Numbered from the stretch's first letter, positions 33,810 through 43,003 are shown. The stretch: DNA of 64,000 nucleotides from Bacillota bacterium (GCA_013540605.1 JABVCK010000027.1:62001-126000), one strand, 5' to 3'. The notes: generated by a model from the sequence alone, not told the origin. Numbers and translations: made by a program.

Positions 33810-34487
33810 GTGAAAATACTGCTAGTGGATGATGAAAAGGTACTTGTAAAGGGGTTGAAAAACAGCCTGGAGTTCTATGGGTATACTGTGGAAACTGCGT
33901 ACAGCGGGGGCGAAGCCCTGGAAAAGTTCAATACATCCCGTTATGATTTCATTATACTGGACCTTATGCTGCCCCAGATAGACGGAATGTCGCTGTGCAG
34001 GATGTTCAGAGAAAAATCGGATGTTCCTATAATAATGCTGACTGCAAGGGATGACGACCTGGATAAGATTTCAGGTCTTGAAACCGGAGCAGACGATTAT
34101 ATGACTAAACCCTTTAACACTATGGAGCTTGTAGCAAGAATCAAGGCAATACACAGGAGGATCCAGAAAAACGAAACCGTTCAGGACATGATTGCAGCGG
34201 GGCCAATTGTACTGGAGAAGAACCTGCAGAAGGTTATGGTTGATAACAGGGAAGTTGAATTAACAGCCAAGGAATTTAAACTGTTGGAAGTTCTTATGAG
34301 CAACCCCGGAAGGATTTTCACCAGGGAAAAACTGTTTGAAACTATTTGGGGGGAAGAGGGCTTTGATACCAGGACTATCGATGTGCACATCCGCAACATC
34401 AGGGAAAAAATCGAGGATGATCCCTCCAACCCTAGTTTTATAAAAACCAAGTGGGGAAGCGGCTATTACTTCCGAAGGGATGAATAA
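33810..34487 (+). CDS. OmpR/PhoB-family response regulator
   Basis: A 225-residue regulator: receiver domain (1-120) with acidic DD at residues 7-8, phospho-acceptor Asp51 in FIILDLMLP, Thr in MLTARDD and Lys in MTKPF; winged-helix DNA-binding domain (130-225) ending TKWGSGYYFRRDE. The start is GTG 33810, 7 nt after AAAGGAGG. The partner kinase begins 2 bp after its stop. Targets are not known; the lipoprotein gene next downstream is a candidate member of the regulon. Confidence 0.95.
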   Translation: MKILLVDDEKVLVKGLKNSLEFYGYTVETAYSGGEALEKFNTSRYDFIILDLMLPQIDGMSLCRMFREKSDVPIIMLTARDDDLDKISGLETGADDYMTKPFNTMELVARIKAIHRRIQKNETVQDMIAAGPIVLEKNLQKVMVDNREVELTAKEFKLLEVLMSNPGRIFTREKLFETIWGEEGFDTRTIDVHIRNIREKIEDDPSNPSFIKTKWGSGYYFRRDE

Positions 34488-34489
34488 TC

Positions 34490-35878
34490 ATGTTCGCTAG
34501 TCTCAGGACAAGACTTATAGTTGTTTATTCATTGATTATAATCCTAACCGTTGCCGTGGTGGATTTTCTAATCCTTGACAGCTATTTCAAATCCCGACTC
34601 GAGGAAAGAAAAATAACATACTTCACATACGGAAGTATGATCTCCAACGCTGTCCTGGCGGACATGTCCGATATACTATATATTTCAAATACTCTGGAGC
34701 AGTACACCAGGAGTACATCAGCAAGGTTTCTCCTGATCGGAAGCAATACCGAAGTAATATCCGATAGCAAGCACCGTTATGACGGCCGCATGATCACCAA
34801 TCAACAAATCCGGGATGCCCTTCAGGGAAGGGAATCCTGGGCAATTTACAACACCAGCGGCAGGATAATGCAGCTTGCAGTCCCTGTTATGTCAGGAACC
34901 AAGGAAAACCTCAGCATCCACGGTGCGGTACTGATATCGGCAAATATCGAAGACCTGTACTCTTCATACCGGGTTCTCCGGTTGAAGGTGATACTGATTT
35001 CCGCTCTTGCCGGAATATCCGGGGTATTGGTCAGCATGTTTGCAGGTTACCGGCTTTCGAGCCCGTTAAATAAGCTGATAAGGTTTTCCCGCCGTCTTTC
35101 AAGGGGACATCTGGGAGAAACAATCAGGATAAAACGAAAGGATGAGATTGGCCAGCTTGCAGAAACCATCAATTTTCTGAGTACCGACCTTCATAGATTG
35201 GAAACAAACAGGAGAAGGTTTATCGGCGATGTGTCCCACGAACTAAAGACCCCTCTGGCATCAATCAAAGCCCTGGTAGAATCCCTGCTGCTCAGGGACG
35301 AATGTCCCAGCGACCATAGGGAATTTCTCGGAGATGTTATCGGAGAGGTGGACAGGCTTTCTTCCATTATTACCAGGCTTCTCACCTTTACCCGGCTGGA
35401 AGAAGAGATGCTCAGGAGCAAGCCCCAGGAATTCCTGAAAATTGTAGAAGAAACCGTCAGGGTAATGAAACCCCTGGCCCAGTCCCACCGGGTTGTGATA
35501 GAAAACAGAATTACCGAAGATATGATAATAGAATGTGACAAAGACCTGGTACAGGAAATGCTGGTAAACCTGATCGACAATTCCATAAAATACAGGGATA
35601 AGAACAAGGATATAAGCTTAATCACACTAAGCGCCTCCGTGGCTAACGACAAATTGCTATTTAGAATACAGGATAACGGCATCGGTATTCCTGAGGATGA
35701 CCTGCCGAACATTTTTGAGGGTTTCTACCGAAGCGAGCGTTCCAGAAGCAAGGAAGTCGAAGGATACGGTATCGGGCTGGCAATCGTAAAAAGAATCATC
35801 GAGCTTCACAGATGGGATATAAACGCCGAGAGCACAAGGGGCTCCGGTACAGCCATAACTATTACGATACCGCTTTAA
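34490..35878 (+). CDS. Sensor histidine kinase
   Basis: A 462-residue membrane kinase: transmembrane helix 1 (about 10-30), an extracytoplasmic sensor (30-165), helix 2 (165-187), HAMP linker, HisKA with the phospho-acceptor His in GDVSHELKTPLASI near residue 250, and a HATPase with DNSIKYR (N box), DNGIGIPEDDLP (G1) and GYGIGLAIVKRI (G2). Partner of the response regulator just upstream. The sensor has no recognised ligand-binding motif. An architecture like PhoR/ResE. Confidence 0.95.
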   Translation: MFASLRTRLIVVYSLIIILTVAVVDFLILDSYFKSRLEERKITYFTYGSMISNAVLADMSDILYISNTLEQYTRSTSARFLLIGSNTEVISDSKHRYDGRMITNQQIRDALQGRESWAIYNTSGRIMQLAVPVMSGTKENLSIHGAVLISANIEDLYSSYRVLRLKVILISALAGISGVLVSMFAGYRLSSPLNKLIRFSRRLSRGHLGETIRIKRKDEIGQLAETINFLSTDLHRLETNRRRFIGDVSHELKTPLASIKALVESLLLRDECPSDHREFLGDVIGEVDRLSSIITRLLTFTRLEEEMLRSKPQEFLKIVEETVRVMKPLAQSHRVVIENRITEDMIIECDKDLVQEMLVNLIDNSIKYRDKNKDISLITLSASVANDKLLFRIQDNGIGIPEDDLPNIFEGFYRSERSRSKEVEGYGIGLAIVKRIIELHRWDINAESTRGSGTAITITIPL

Positions 35879-35961
35879 TAGAAACTTTAGAGCATCTTAA
35901 TACTTTCTTTACAAATCAATCCTAGAATAGTAGTAGAAAACAATCAAAGGGAGTGATTTAC

Positions 35962-36522
35962 ATGAAAAAAATTATAATAATAGCCACAATAGTGATGGTT
36001 CTAGTCTTAACCCTTGCGGGGTGTAAGTCACCTATCAAAAATATTGACCAGGGACAGCAGAATAACGGTGGAGATACGATAGTGAACCCTGAGCCCCAGG
36101 GGGAAACGGTTAAGCTCAACCTTTATTATGCGAACCAGGAATATGTACAGACAGGAAATGAAAGTTTGGACAAACTCCTTGTAGAGGAAAGGGATGTAAC
36201 CGTAACGGATAAAGGGTTGGCTGAAGTTGCGGTGCAGGAGCTTATGAAAGGTCCTCAGAACAAGAAAGCGGCAGGCGTTATACCTTCCAGAATACAGCTC
36301 ATAGGCGTTGAGGTTGCCGATAACATAGCCTACGTCAACTTTTCGGGTTCAGGTATGAATGGCGGCTCGCTGGAAGAAATGTTATTGATAAACTCGATCG
36401 TAATGACCCTGACAGAACTGGATAATATAAAGGCAGTACAATTCCTGGTGGATGGTAAAAAGGTCGAAACCCTTATGGGACATATATATACTATGGAACC
36501 TCTGAAAAGGGATGATATTTAG
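35962..36522 (+). CDS. GerMN-domain lipoprotein
   Basis: A 186-residue lipoprotein. The signal peptide ends in the lipobox LTLAGC (Cys at about residue 21), followed by a short linker and one GerMN domain (about 55-180), the domain of the spore germination protein GerM and of lipoprotein LpqB. The ATG at 35962 follows AAAGGGAG; an in-frame GTG at 35953 is less likely because the lipobox spacing suits the ATG. It lies 83 bp after the kinase. A role at the cell or spore envelope is likely. Confidence 0.85.
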   Translation: MKKIIIIATIVMVLVLTLAGCKSPIKNIDQGQQNNGGDTIVNPEPQGETVKLNLYYANQEYVQTGNESLDKLLVEERDVTVTDKGLAEVAVQELMKGPQNKKAAGVIPSRIQLIGVEVADNIAYVNFSGSGMNGGSLEEMLLINSIVMTLTELDNIKAVQFLVDGKKVETLMGHIYTMEPLKRDDI

Positions 36523-36633
36523 TTATCAGTGGCCAGTGGTCAGTGCCTAGCACCTGTTACCTGTGATCTGTGAACTGCGATCTAAGATCTAAGATCTAGC
36601 ACCTGCGATCTATAATCTGCGATCTGCGAACTA
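36522..36633. repeat. Degenerate 7-bp-period array
   Basis: Sixteen heptamers in phase, for example GTTATCA, GTGGCCA, GTGGTCA, GCACCTG, TGATCTG, CGATCTA, AGATCTA (twice in a row), CGATCTG. It starts at the stop codon of the GerMN gene. Confidence 0.8.
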
Positions 36634-36652
36634 GAAACGAGGAATGTCCCCG

Positions 36653-36691
36653 ATTAAAAAGGCCGGCTCACAGTGAGCCGGCCTTTTTAAT
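36653..36691. terminator. Bidirectional terminator
   Basis: A perfect 18-bp stem (ATTAAAAAGGCCGGCTCA paired with 36674-36691) and a 3-nt loop. A and T runs at the base give T-tracts on both strands. It serves the convergent GerMN and L,D-transpeptidase genes and overlaps the stop codon of the latter. Confidence 0.95.
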
Positions 36692-37433
36692 CAACCATTA
36701 GGATTCCCATTGCCCTGTAGGTTTCATAATAGATAACCCTGTTTACAGGCAGACCCTTGTCCTTTTGGAAACTGTTTACGGCCCTTTCCATGCTGGGCCC
36801 ATACACGCCGTCAATATATCCGTTATAATATCCAAGCATTTTCAGCCTCCGCTGTACCTCCACCACATCTATGCCCTTGTCCCCCGGTTTTAAATTGCGG
36901 GCGCCGTTCCCAAAGGGGCCGAATAAACCTCCATAGATAACTACCGGAGTACCGTACTTAACATATGTATAAAGGTCTTCCACATCCTTATTCAGCATCC
37001 GAATGCAGCCGTGGGAAGCGCTGTATCCTATGGATGAGGGTTGATTGGTCCCATGTATGCCGTATTTACCCCATGGCACGTCTATCTGCATCCAACGGCT
37101 GCCAAAACCTCCCCCCCACCTTGCCTTGCTTATTATCTTCCATCTCCCTAGAGGTGTAGGGGTGGAGGGCTTCCCAGTAGCAACGGTGTATTTCTTTATA
37201 AGCTTATTGCCATCCATAAGATAAAGTGTTTTCTCATCCACATCAATTAATATCCTCACGTTCTCGTAATCCGGATTATCCATCATGTACTGTTTTTCCC
37301 ACACCTGGTAATGTTCCAGCTCCTTTTCCAGCGCTTTAACCTTCAGCAGAACGCTGCATTCGTTCATCGCGCATATAACAGCAGAACCTATGATAACAAC
37401 CGCCAGTATATATATCAGTACCTTTTTTTTCAT
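36687..37433 (-). CDS. L,D-transpeptidase (YkuD) with peptidoglycan-binding domain
   Basis: A 248-residue envelope protein: N-terminal membrane helix (about 5-23), a short coiled stretch, a YkuD catalytic domain (about 55-170) with HGTNQPSSIG and SHGCIRM (catalytic Cys), and a C-terminal PG_binding_1 domain (about 180-245, GDKGIDVVEVQRRLKMLGYY). It would cross-link or remodel peptidoglycan outside the membrane, as in spore or stationary-phase walls. The start ATG 37433 has GAGGAGGGAG upstream; an earlier in-frame ATG lies inside that site. A single gene. Confidence 0.93.
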   Translation of the reverse strand: MKKKVLIYILAVVIIGSAVICAMNECSVLLKVKALEKELEHYQVWEKQYMMDNPDYENVRILIDVDEKTLYLMDGNKLIKKYTVATGKPSTPTPLGRWKIISKARWGGGFGSRWMQIDVPWGKYGIHGTNQPSSIGYSASHGCIRMLNKDVEDLYTYVKYGTPVVIYGGLFGPFGNGARNLKPGDKGIDVVEVQRRLKMLGYYNGYIDGVYGPSMERAVNSFQKDKGLPVNRVIYYETYRAMGILMVD

Positions 37434-37519
37434 ATAACAGAACTCCCTCCTCATCCTATATAAATATATTGGGCTTAGAAGCAGTTTAAAACCAAAAATA
37501 GGCTAAAACATCCACTGCC

Positions 37520-37548
37520 TTGACACTTTCAACTAATTTTCTTATAAT
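37520..37548 (+). promoter_or_regulatory. Consensus sigma-A promoter before the DUF1576 gene
   Basis: TTGACA (37520-37525), 17-bp spacer, TATAAT (37543-37548): a perfect match at both hexamers. The start codon is about 165 nt from the expected transcription start, so the mRNA has a long leader. Confidence 0.85.
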
Positions 37549-37718
37549 CTGATACATAGGATGCACTTCACATATCATCTTGACCCATTTCGCAGTCGGT
37601 AGAAAACCCATTTCACTCGTTCAGCAATATGCGCTAAGCATGAATATTCACTTCCGACTAAGCTGTATATGGCTGGCAAGGCACATAGAAATCATAGGAG
37701 AGGGGGCTTGCTGTTTTC
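37549..37718 (+). promoter_or_regulatory. Long untranslated leader, possible structure
   Basis: About 165 nt of non-coding leader. GCAGTCGG (37592) can pair with CCGACTAAGC (37657) over a span of about 75 nt. No known riboswitch motif is recognised, and there is no evident terminator. Confidence 0.3.
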
Positions 37719-38966
37719 ATGGGACGAAGGGATAGTAAGTTCATATTTATGGCTGTGTTCTCCATTTCATTAATAGCCTTTGGTTTTATTGTTGACACTC
37801 CGGAAGAAATACTGCACGGGATTGTCCGAATACTGGTTGAGTCAGACATTCTTATCAGTGACTATATTGGGATAGGAGGAATAGGAGCTGCCTTCGTAAA
37901 CTCGGGTCTTCTTACTTTGATATTCACTATGCTGCTGCATAAGCTGGAAATAAATTTTAACGGACCAGCTTTTGCCTCACTCTTTATCGTTGCAGGTTTT
38001 GCCTTATTCGGGAAAAACCTTTTCAACGTATGGTTTATCGTTTTGGGAGTTTATTTATACGCAAGGTTCCATAAGGACAAATTCTCCAAGTATATTTATA
38101 TTGCGCTTTTCGGTACAACATTAGCTCCAATAGTTACGGAAATCATACTGAACACATCTTTGCCCATGCATACAAGATTACCTCTGGGCCTTTTTACCGG
38201 TATGAGCATCGGTTTCCTCCTGCCTCCGCTGTCTACGTACCTGTTAAGGGTCCATCAGGGGTTTAACCTTTACAACATAGGTTTTACAGGCGGGCTTATA
38301 GGTACTATATACGTGTCGGTTTTCAAGTCCTACGGTTTGTTGCCCAATTCGAGGGTGATATGGACTACCGGAAATAACGCTCTGCTTGGAATATTCCTGG
38401 CGGTATTGTTCTTCATAATGATAGCTTTGGGCATTTTTATGGACCGCAATATAAAGCACAGCTATAAAAACATACTGGGATATTCCGGACGGCTGGTTTC
38501 TGATTTTGTGCTATTGGAAGGTTTTGGGCCCTCCCTCGTAAATATGGGCATATGCGGCTTGATTGGCACCATTTATATCGTAATTATCGGTGGCGATCTG
38601 AACGGCCCTACGATAGGAGGTATATTTACAATAGTTGGATTCGGCGGCTTCGGCAAGCACCCAAAAAACATCCTGCCCATCTTTGCCGGGGTATTCCTGG
38701 GTTCTATCACCAAAATTTGGGGTATAAACGACCCTTCTATCCAACTGGCTGCATTGTTTGGAACGGCTCTCGCCCCCATAGCGGGAGAATTCGGGTGGTA
38801 CTTCGGTGTTCTAGCAGGTTTTTTGCATTCCTCAGTTGTTCTGAACGTAGGAGTTCTCCACGAAGGCTTAAATCTGTATAACAATGGCTTCGCGGCAGGC
38901 ATCGTTGCTGCTTTTCTGGTTCCGATTATTCAGGCATTTAGAAAGGATGAGAGTGATGAAGCATAA
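37719..38966 (+). CDS. DUF1576 family integral membrane protein
   Basis: A 415-residue protein with about ten hydrophobic helices and an internal two-fold repeat: each half begins with a helix and contains GIGGIGAAFVNSGLL / GFGPSLVNMGICGLI and ends in a NxYNxGFxxG motif (HQGFNLYNIGFTGG, HEGLNLYNNGFAAG). This matches DUF1576 of anaerobic Firmicutes, whose function is unknown; the internal repeat suggests a transporter. The ribosome site (GGGGG, 12 nt before ATG) is distant. It is co-transcribed with the small gene that overlaps its end. Confidence 0.85.
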   Translation: MGRRDSKFIFMAVFSISLIAFGFIVDTPEEILHGIVRILVESDILISDYIGIGGIGAAFVNSGLLTLIFTMLLHKLEINFNGPAFASLFIVAGFALFGKNLFNVWFIVLGVYLYARFHKDKFSKYIYIALFGTTLAPIVTEIILNTSLPMHTRLPLGLFTGMSIGFLLPPLSTYLLRVHQGFNLYNIGFTGGLIGTIYVSVFKSYGLLPNSRVIWTTGNNALLGIFLAVLFFIMIALGIFMDRNIKHSYKNILGYSGRLVSDFVLLEGFGPSLVNMGICGLIGTIYIVIIGGDLNGPTIGGIFTIVGFGGFGKHPKNILPIFAGVFLGSITKIWGINDPSIQLAALFGTALAPIAGEFGWYFGVLAGFLHSSVVLNVGVLHEGLNLYNNGFAAGIVAAFLVPIIQAFRKDESDEA

Positions 38967-39303
38967 TAAAAAAAGAATTGCAAAGATGGTTGATGAACTG
39001 GTCACTTACATGTTCTCTATAGGAGCTACGGATATAAGTATAAATATTTCCGACGAGGTGGATTCCTATAGAATACGCTTGGAGAGTAATTACCTGAACA
39101 AGTACCGGAAAAATCTGGACAAACTACAAAAGTACCTTAACTATGATAAACAGGAGGAAATGGAAGAGTATTATTGGGAGCTGGCCGGGGACAGCGATGT
39201 AGACACTGAGCTCACCCTGATAGGAATGATGACCGACGAGGCTGAAATTGACTACAACGATGATAGAATAAAAATAACTCTGCGCAGGAATAAGAAAGGA
39301 TGA
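38956..39303 (+). CDS. Conserved small protein of unknown function
   Basis: A 115-residue soluble protein with no recognised domain. It is rich in charged residues; the segment KMVDELVTYMFSIGATDISINI resembles the start of an ATPase-kinase-like fold, but this is not enough to assign one. The start ATG 38956 has AAGGA 8 nt upstream and lies inside the end of the DUF1576 gene (11-nt overlap), so the pair is translationally coupled and probably works together at the membrane. It ends 2 bp before the convergent asparaginase stop. Confidence 0.7.
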   Translation: MKHNKKRIAKMVDELVTYMFSIGATDISINISDEVDSYRIRLESNYLNKYRKNLDKLQKYLNYDKQEEMEEYYWELAGDSDVDTELTLIGMMTDEAEIDYNDDRIKITLRRNKKG

Positions 39304-39305
39304 AA

Positions 39306-40316
39306 CTACTTCTTAGCATCCTCAATGACCAGATCTCCATTAATAGGGGTGAGAAAGATTTTTTTCACCCTTTTTCTATCCTTTGTCTGGCCTAAGACCC
39401 ACATGAGCTTTGTTACAATTGCTTCGGTCGACATGTCATAGGCAGGTATTACCGGGTTTTTCAATGCCTTCTGCCCTACCTCATAAAGAGTCAAATCACT
39501 TCCTTCGAGAAGTACTTGGGTAGTTATAACAATTATCTTACCTTTAGCCGTTAGCTCCTCAATCTTTGACAAAAAATTTCTCTTACCCTCGATAGGTATA
39601 CCCCCACTGCCATAGCTTTCAATAATTATGGCTGCATACATAGTGCTTAGATAGTCAAGAATGCCCGGCTCGATTCCGGGAATAAGCTTAAGCAGGAATA
39701 TATCCGTACAAAGAGATTTAAAAAACCTTGGTCTGCCGCTGCCCCTGATCACTGCTGCTTGCTGGTTGTATAACACCTTTTCTCCTTCAATTGTTGCGAG
39801 AACGGGGTAATTAATACTTTCGAAGGCATTATAGCTTTTGGTCCTGAGTTTCTCGGCCCTTGAACCATTAATGACCTTACCGTCGAACACAACAAAGACC
39901 CCTCCTATTCCCTGGCATGAAAACCGGATTGCATCAACCAGGTTTCTCTTAGCGTCGGTTTCGCTAATGGATATTGGCCTTTGAGCACCTGTTATGACAA
40001 TGGGTTTTCTTGAGTTCTGAATCATATAGAATAGGGCTGCGGATGTATATGCCAAGGTATCTGTTCCATGGGTAATAACAAAGCCGTCATATCTGTTGTA
40101 GGCGGTTTCTATGTGTTCAACAATCCGCAGCCAGTATTCCGGCTGCATGTTTGTGCTATCGATATTAAGAATCTGTTCGGTATCGATATGGCAAATATCA
40201 CCGACCTCACCGGCATAGCTCAAAAGCCCCTTTGCGGTTAGGGAAGGGGCAAGACCATGGTTCCCCTTTTCACAGGCTATAGTACCCCCCGTACCTATCA
40301 GCAAGATTCTTTTCAT
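39306..40316 (-). CDS. L-asparaginase (type I-like)
   Basis: A 336-residue enzyme hydrolysing asparagine to aspartate and ammonia. The first catalytic Thr is in GTGGTIA near residue 8 and the second in THGTDT near residue 88. Length and absence of a signal peptide suggest a cytosolic type I enzyme. ATG 40316 has GGGGGG 5 nt upstream; an ATG 18 nt earlier would place that site inside the protein. Its stop converges with the gene upstream in the window, leaving almost no space and no visible terminator. Confidence 0.92.
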   Translation of the reverse strand: MKRILLIGTGGTIACEKGNHGLAPSLTAKGLLSYAGEVGDICHIDTEQILNIDSTNMQPEYWLRIVEHIETAYNRYDGFVITHGTDTLAYTSAALFYMIQNSRKPIVITGAQRPISISETDAKRNLVDAIRFSCQGIGGVFVVFDGKVINGSRAEKLRTKSYNAFESINYPVLATIEGEKVLYNQQAAVIRGSGRPRFFKSLCTDIFLLKLIPGIEPGILDYLSTMYAAIIIESYGSGGIPIEGKRNFLSKIEELTAKGKIIVITTQVLLEGSDLTLYEVGQKALKNPVIPAYDMSTEAIVTKLMWVLGQTKDRKRVKKIFLTPINGDLVIEDAKK

Positions 40317-40387
40317 ACGAACCCCCCAAGTCATTCTAACTCAATAATACAATAAGTCCGATGCTTTTTGCAGTTTAAGTTGATTAT

Positions 40388-40778
40388 CTATGCAAAGAAA
40401 CACGAAACCAACTCATCCTGCCCTATATTGCCGAAATACGTCTTGATATCTACACTCCCCAGCGCGTCCTGTATGTCCGCCTGGGTATATTTTTTCCCCT
40501 TGATGAGCTGTTCAACGTAGCTAATGTCCCTAACCCCAAGGAAATCACCGAATATTTTGCATCCTGAAACAATCCCGTCCTTGACATTGAGCAATACTTC
40601 CACCTTACCACCGTCAAATCTCTTCGAGTTCTTAAAGTTAAACGGAAGTGATTCCCCGTAGTTCCACTCCCAGGTCATGTATTTGCTCCTCATCATCTTG
40701 AACAAATGTCTTTAGGAGATGTTCCTCAAGGGCAAGATTAAAGTACGGATTCGTAGACACATTTCTGATGAATTTCAT
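40388..40778 (-). pseudogene. lplA: Lipoate-protein ligase remnant with internal deletion
   Basis: On the minus strand an ATG at 40778 with GGAGG 8 nt upstream opens MKFIRNVSTNPYFNLALEE, the conserved start of LplA. After about 25 residues the frame drifts (TFVQDDEEQIHDLG) and the accessory C-terminal domain of LplA appears in another frame (WEWNYGESLPFNFKN through DIKTYFGNIGQDE). The central catalytic domain of about 200 residues, including the lipoate- and ATP-binding sites, is missing. The join lies near 40700. The gene is dead as a ligase. A short ORF from an internal ATG could still yield the roughly 100-residue C-terminal domain. Confidence 0.85.
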
Positions 40779-41001
40779 ATTTTCCCTCCACCGGCGTAGA
40801 ATAAAAACCTATTACTGAAAAATTATACGTTTATTATTTATATTACCATACAATTTAAAAATATCCCAAGCAGATCTGCTGGTGAAATCTATCTGATGAA
40901 TGGTATAGGTGTAAGCTGATTATAAATGTTTGAATATTTTGCACGCTATTTACAAAAAATAACAAATGTATATAAATGGATTTATTAGGAGAATATTAGC
41001 C

Positions 41002-42288
41002 ATGCCAAAAACAAAGGAATACACTGACATCAGGTATATAAAGATGCACATGGACGCCCTTGGAATAAACTATATCCATAGAAGCCAGCCTTGGACCGCC
41101 GCATGGTGGTCTGCAGCCCTCCCCGGATTTGGGCACCTTTACCTTGGATGTTATCTAAAGGGTCTGGTATTAATAACGGGTGAGATATTCATAAATATCA
41201 AAGCCCGGATCAATCTGGCAATTCTTTATACTTTCATAGGGAACTTCGAAAAGGCAAACCACGTTTTTAATGATCGTTGGGGATTATTCTATGCGGCAAT
41301 ATGGGTATTCTCCATATATGACGCATATACCCTGGCCGTAAAGACAAATCAACTGTGCGAATTGGAGGAAGCTCAAAAAACAAGATATTTCACGCGTTCA
41401 AGAGTCTGCCCCATTGGAATCAGTTTTCTTGCCCAAAGGAATCCTGTCCTCGCAGCTTTCTTCTCGTTTGTTCTTGGGGGAATGGGCCAGATATATAACT
41501 CCCAGTATGTTAAAGGCTTTATCCTGATATTCTGGGTTTTCATTATTAATTATTACTCCCAGTTCAACCACCTGTTAGTAAAGACCCTTACCGGCAAGGA
41601 AATCTTTTTGCAGCAGGTTGACTGGCAGTGGCTGCTGTTCTATCCCAGCATCATCGGCTTCTGCATTTGGGACAGCTATGTCGGAGCTGTGGAGATAAAC
41701 AGATTGTTTATCGAGGAGCAGAGGTACGAAATAAGCAAAAATATATCTTCCGACACATCAGGAGATGTGCCTGCCTACCCGGCGTACCTGGTCGGAATGT
41801 GTAGGCAGTCAGTAAATCTGGAACTCTTAACGAACTCCCTGGAGAAGCGCAGCATGAAAAAATATCAAATAATTTTTCTTGACCGGGTTAATAATAAGTA
41901 CGGTGGTGCGGGAAACAGCAATAATACGGCTGATGGAATGAGCAACTTTAACGGAGCTATATGCGGTGCAACTATATTTATGCTGTTGGGAACTATTTGG
42001 GGAGGTACTATTTTACCCGGAGGACCGATTTTAGTAGGAATATCCGGTTTTGTTCTAGGTGCTGTTATTGGATACCTTGCGGATAGGTATGCCTCAGGCT
42101 GGATACGGGCAAAGCTAAACCTCCGTCCGGTTGAAAGGAACAACGCGTTTGAGGGAGAAGTCATGCTTTTTGTGAAGGTGGAAGAGAAGGCTGAACTGCA
42201 ATATGCAGTTTCTCTTTTTGCAGAACATGGGGTATGTTTAGCCGGAACGGTTGAAGGTGATACCTTTAATAATTTTGTTTTAGCTTAA
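41002..42288 (+). CDS. Multi-span membrane protein with two TM2-like units
   Basis: A 428-residue protein. Two similar segments, ALPGFGHLYLGCYLKGLVLI near residue 40 and GGMGQIYNSQYVKGFILIF near 165, each followed by further helices, resemble the TM2-type G-x-G-x-x-Y motif repeated twice. A short cytosolic stretch follows, then a glycine-rich two-helix hairpin (GAICGATIFMLLGTIWGGTILPGGPILVG) of a glycine-zipper kind, given here in part, and a soluble C-terminus of about 70 residues. The ATG at 41002 follows AGGAG by 10 nt. The lipoprotein gene 19 bp downstream is probably its partner. Function unknown. Confidence 0.75.
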   Translation: MPKTKEYTDIRYIKMHMDALGINYIHRSQPWTAAWWSAALPGFGHLYLGCYLKGLVLITGEIFINIKARINLAILYTFIGNFEKANHVFNDRWGLFYAAIWVFSIYDAYTLAVKTNQLCELEEAQKTRYFTRSRVCPIGISFLAQRNPVLAAFFSFVLGGMGQIYNSQYVKGFILIFWVFIINYYSQFNHLLVKTLTGKEIFLQQVDWQWLLFYPSIIGFCIWDSYVGAVEINRLFIEEQRYEISKNISSDTSGDVPAYPAYLVGMCRQSVNLELLTNSLEKRSMKKYQIIFLDRVNNKYGGAGNSNNTADGMSNFNGAICGATIFMLLGTIWGGTILPGGPILVGISGFVLGAVIGYLADRYASGWIRAKLNLRPVERNNAFEGEVMLFVKVEEKAELQYAVSLFAEHGVCLAGTVEGDTFNNFVLA

Positions 42289-42307
42289 CGGAGGGGAAGA
42301 GTTAACC

Positions 42308-42904
42308 TTGAAATTTTTCCGCTTATTATCATTAAGTACCGCTGTCGTGTTTTGCTTTCTGGCTGCTTCTTCATGTGCGCCGTTTTACGTGAGGGAGGAA
42401 GAATACTTAAAGCTTGATTCAAAGTCATGCTATTCAGAATTCCCGCAAACCGCGGTTGATGCATCAAGTATATCCAGGCAAAAAATCAAAAATATAAAGG
42501 ACTCTTACTTACTCAGCGGGGGCTTAGAAGATTTTAAGAAACTTGATATTGTAGACAGGGTATCCATTAAGGGTTCAAAAATGGAAGTATTTTTTGACGC
42601 AAAAAAAATGAGCGATAGCTCTGCCGAGCCGGGTAATATCGAGGCAATCCTCTGGGAGAACGCATTGTTTCTCCTTTATACAATAGCAGACACCTTTCCC
42701 GAGGTTCAAAAGGTCCGTTTAGTATCTGAGTATTATTATAAAGACCAGCACGGTGAACCCTATACGGAAGTCATATTTATTGGAAACGTTTCTGTAAAAG
42801 ATATAAAACAGGTAAACAGGGACCATTTTCATCAGGATATGCTGAAAAACCTTGTTGACCATTACATGCCCGAGAGAGTTATGAACAAAGAAACGGAAAA
42901 CTGA
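42308..42904 (+). CDS. Putative lipoprotein of unknown function
   Basis: A 198-residue protein with a signal peptide ending in a lipobox-like AASSC (Cys near residue 23). The mature part is GerMN-like in its pattern (a charged strand FIGNVSVKDI after a variable middle, and WENALFLLYTIADTFPEVQKVRLV), but the match is weak. The start is a TTG 6 nt after GGAGGGGAAGAG. It follows the TM2-like gene by 19 bp and is probably in one operon with it. Exported, likely lipid-anchored. Confidence 0.65.
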   Translation: MKFFRLLSLSTAVVFCFLAASSCAPFYVREEEYLKLDSKSCYSEFPQTAVDASSISRQKIKNIKDSYLLSGGLEDFKKLDIVDRVSIKGSKMEVFFDAKKMSDSSAEPGNIEAILWENALFLLYTIADTFPEVQKVRLVSEYYYKDQHGEPYTEVIFIGNVSVKDIKQVNRDHFHQDMLKNLVDHYMPERVMNKETEN

Positions 42905-42948
42905 TCCGAATACTTATTGAAAATTTCAGGATAGCAGTTCATTTCTAC

Positions 42949-42977
42949 TTGCAAGATACAAAATTTGATGATAAAAT
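42949..42977 (+). promoter_or_regulatory. Candidate promoter of the riboswitch-microprotein unit
   Basis: TTGCAA (42949-42954), 17-bp spacer, TAAAAT (42972-42977). The transcript would start about 20 nt before the c-di-GMP aptamer. Confidence 0.55.
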
Positions 42978-43003
42978 ATAGCTACACTAGAAAAATATAG
43001 AAA

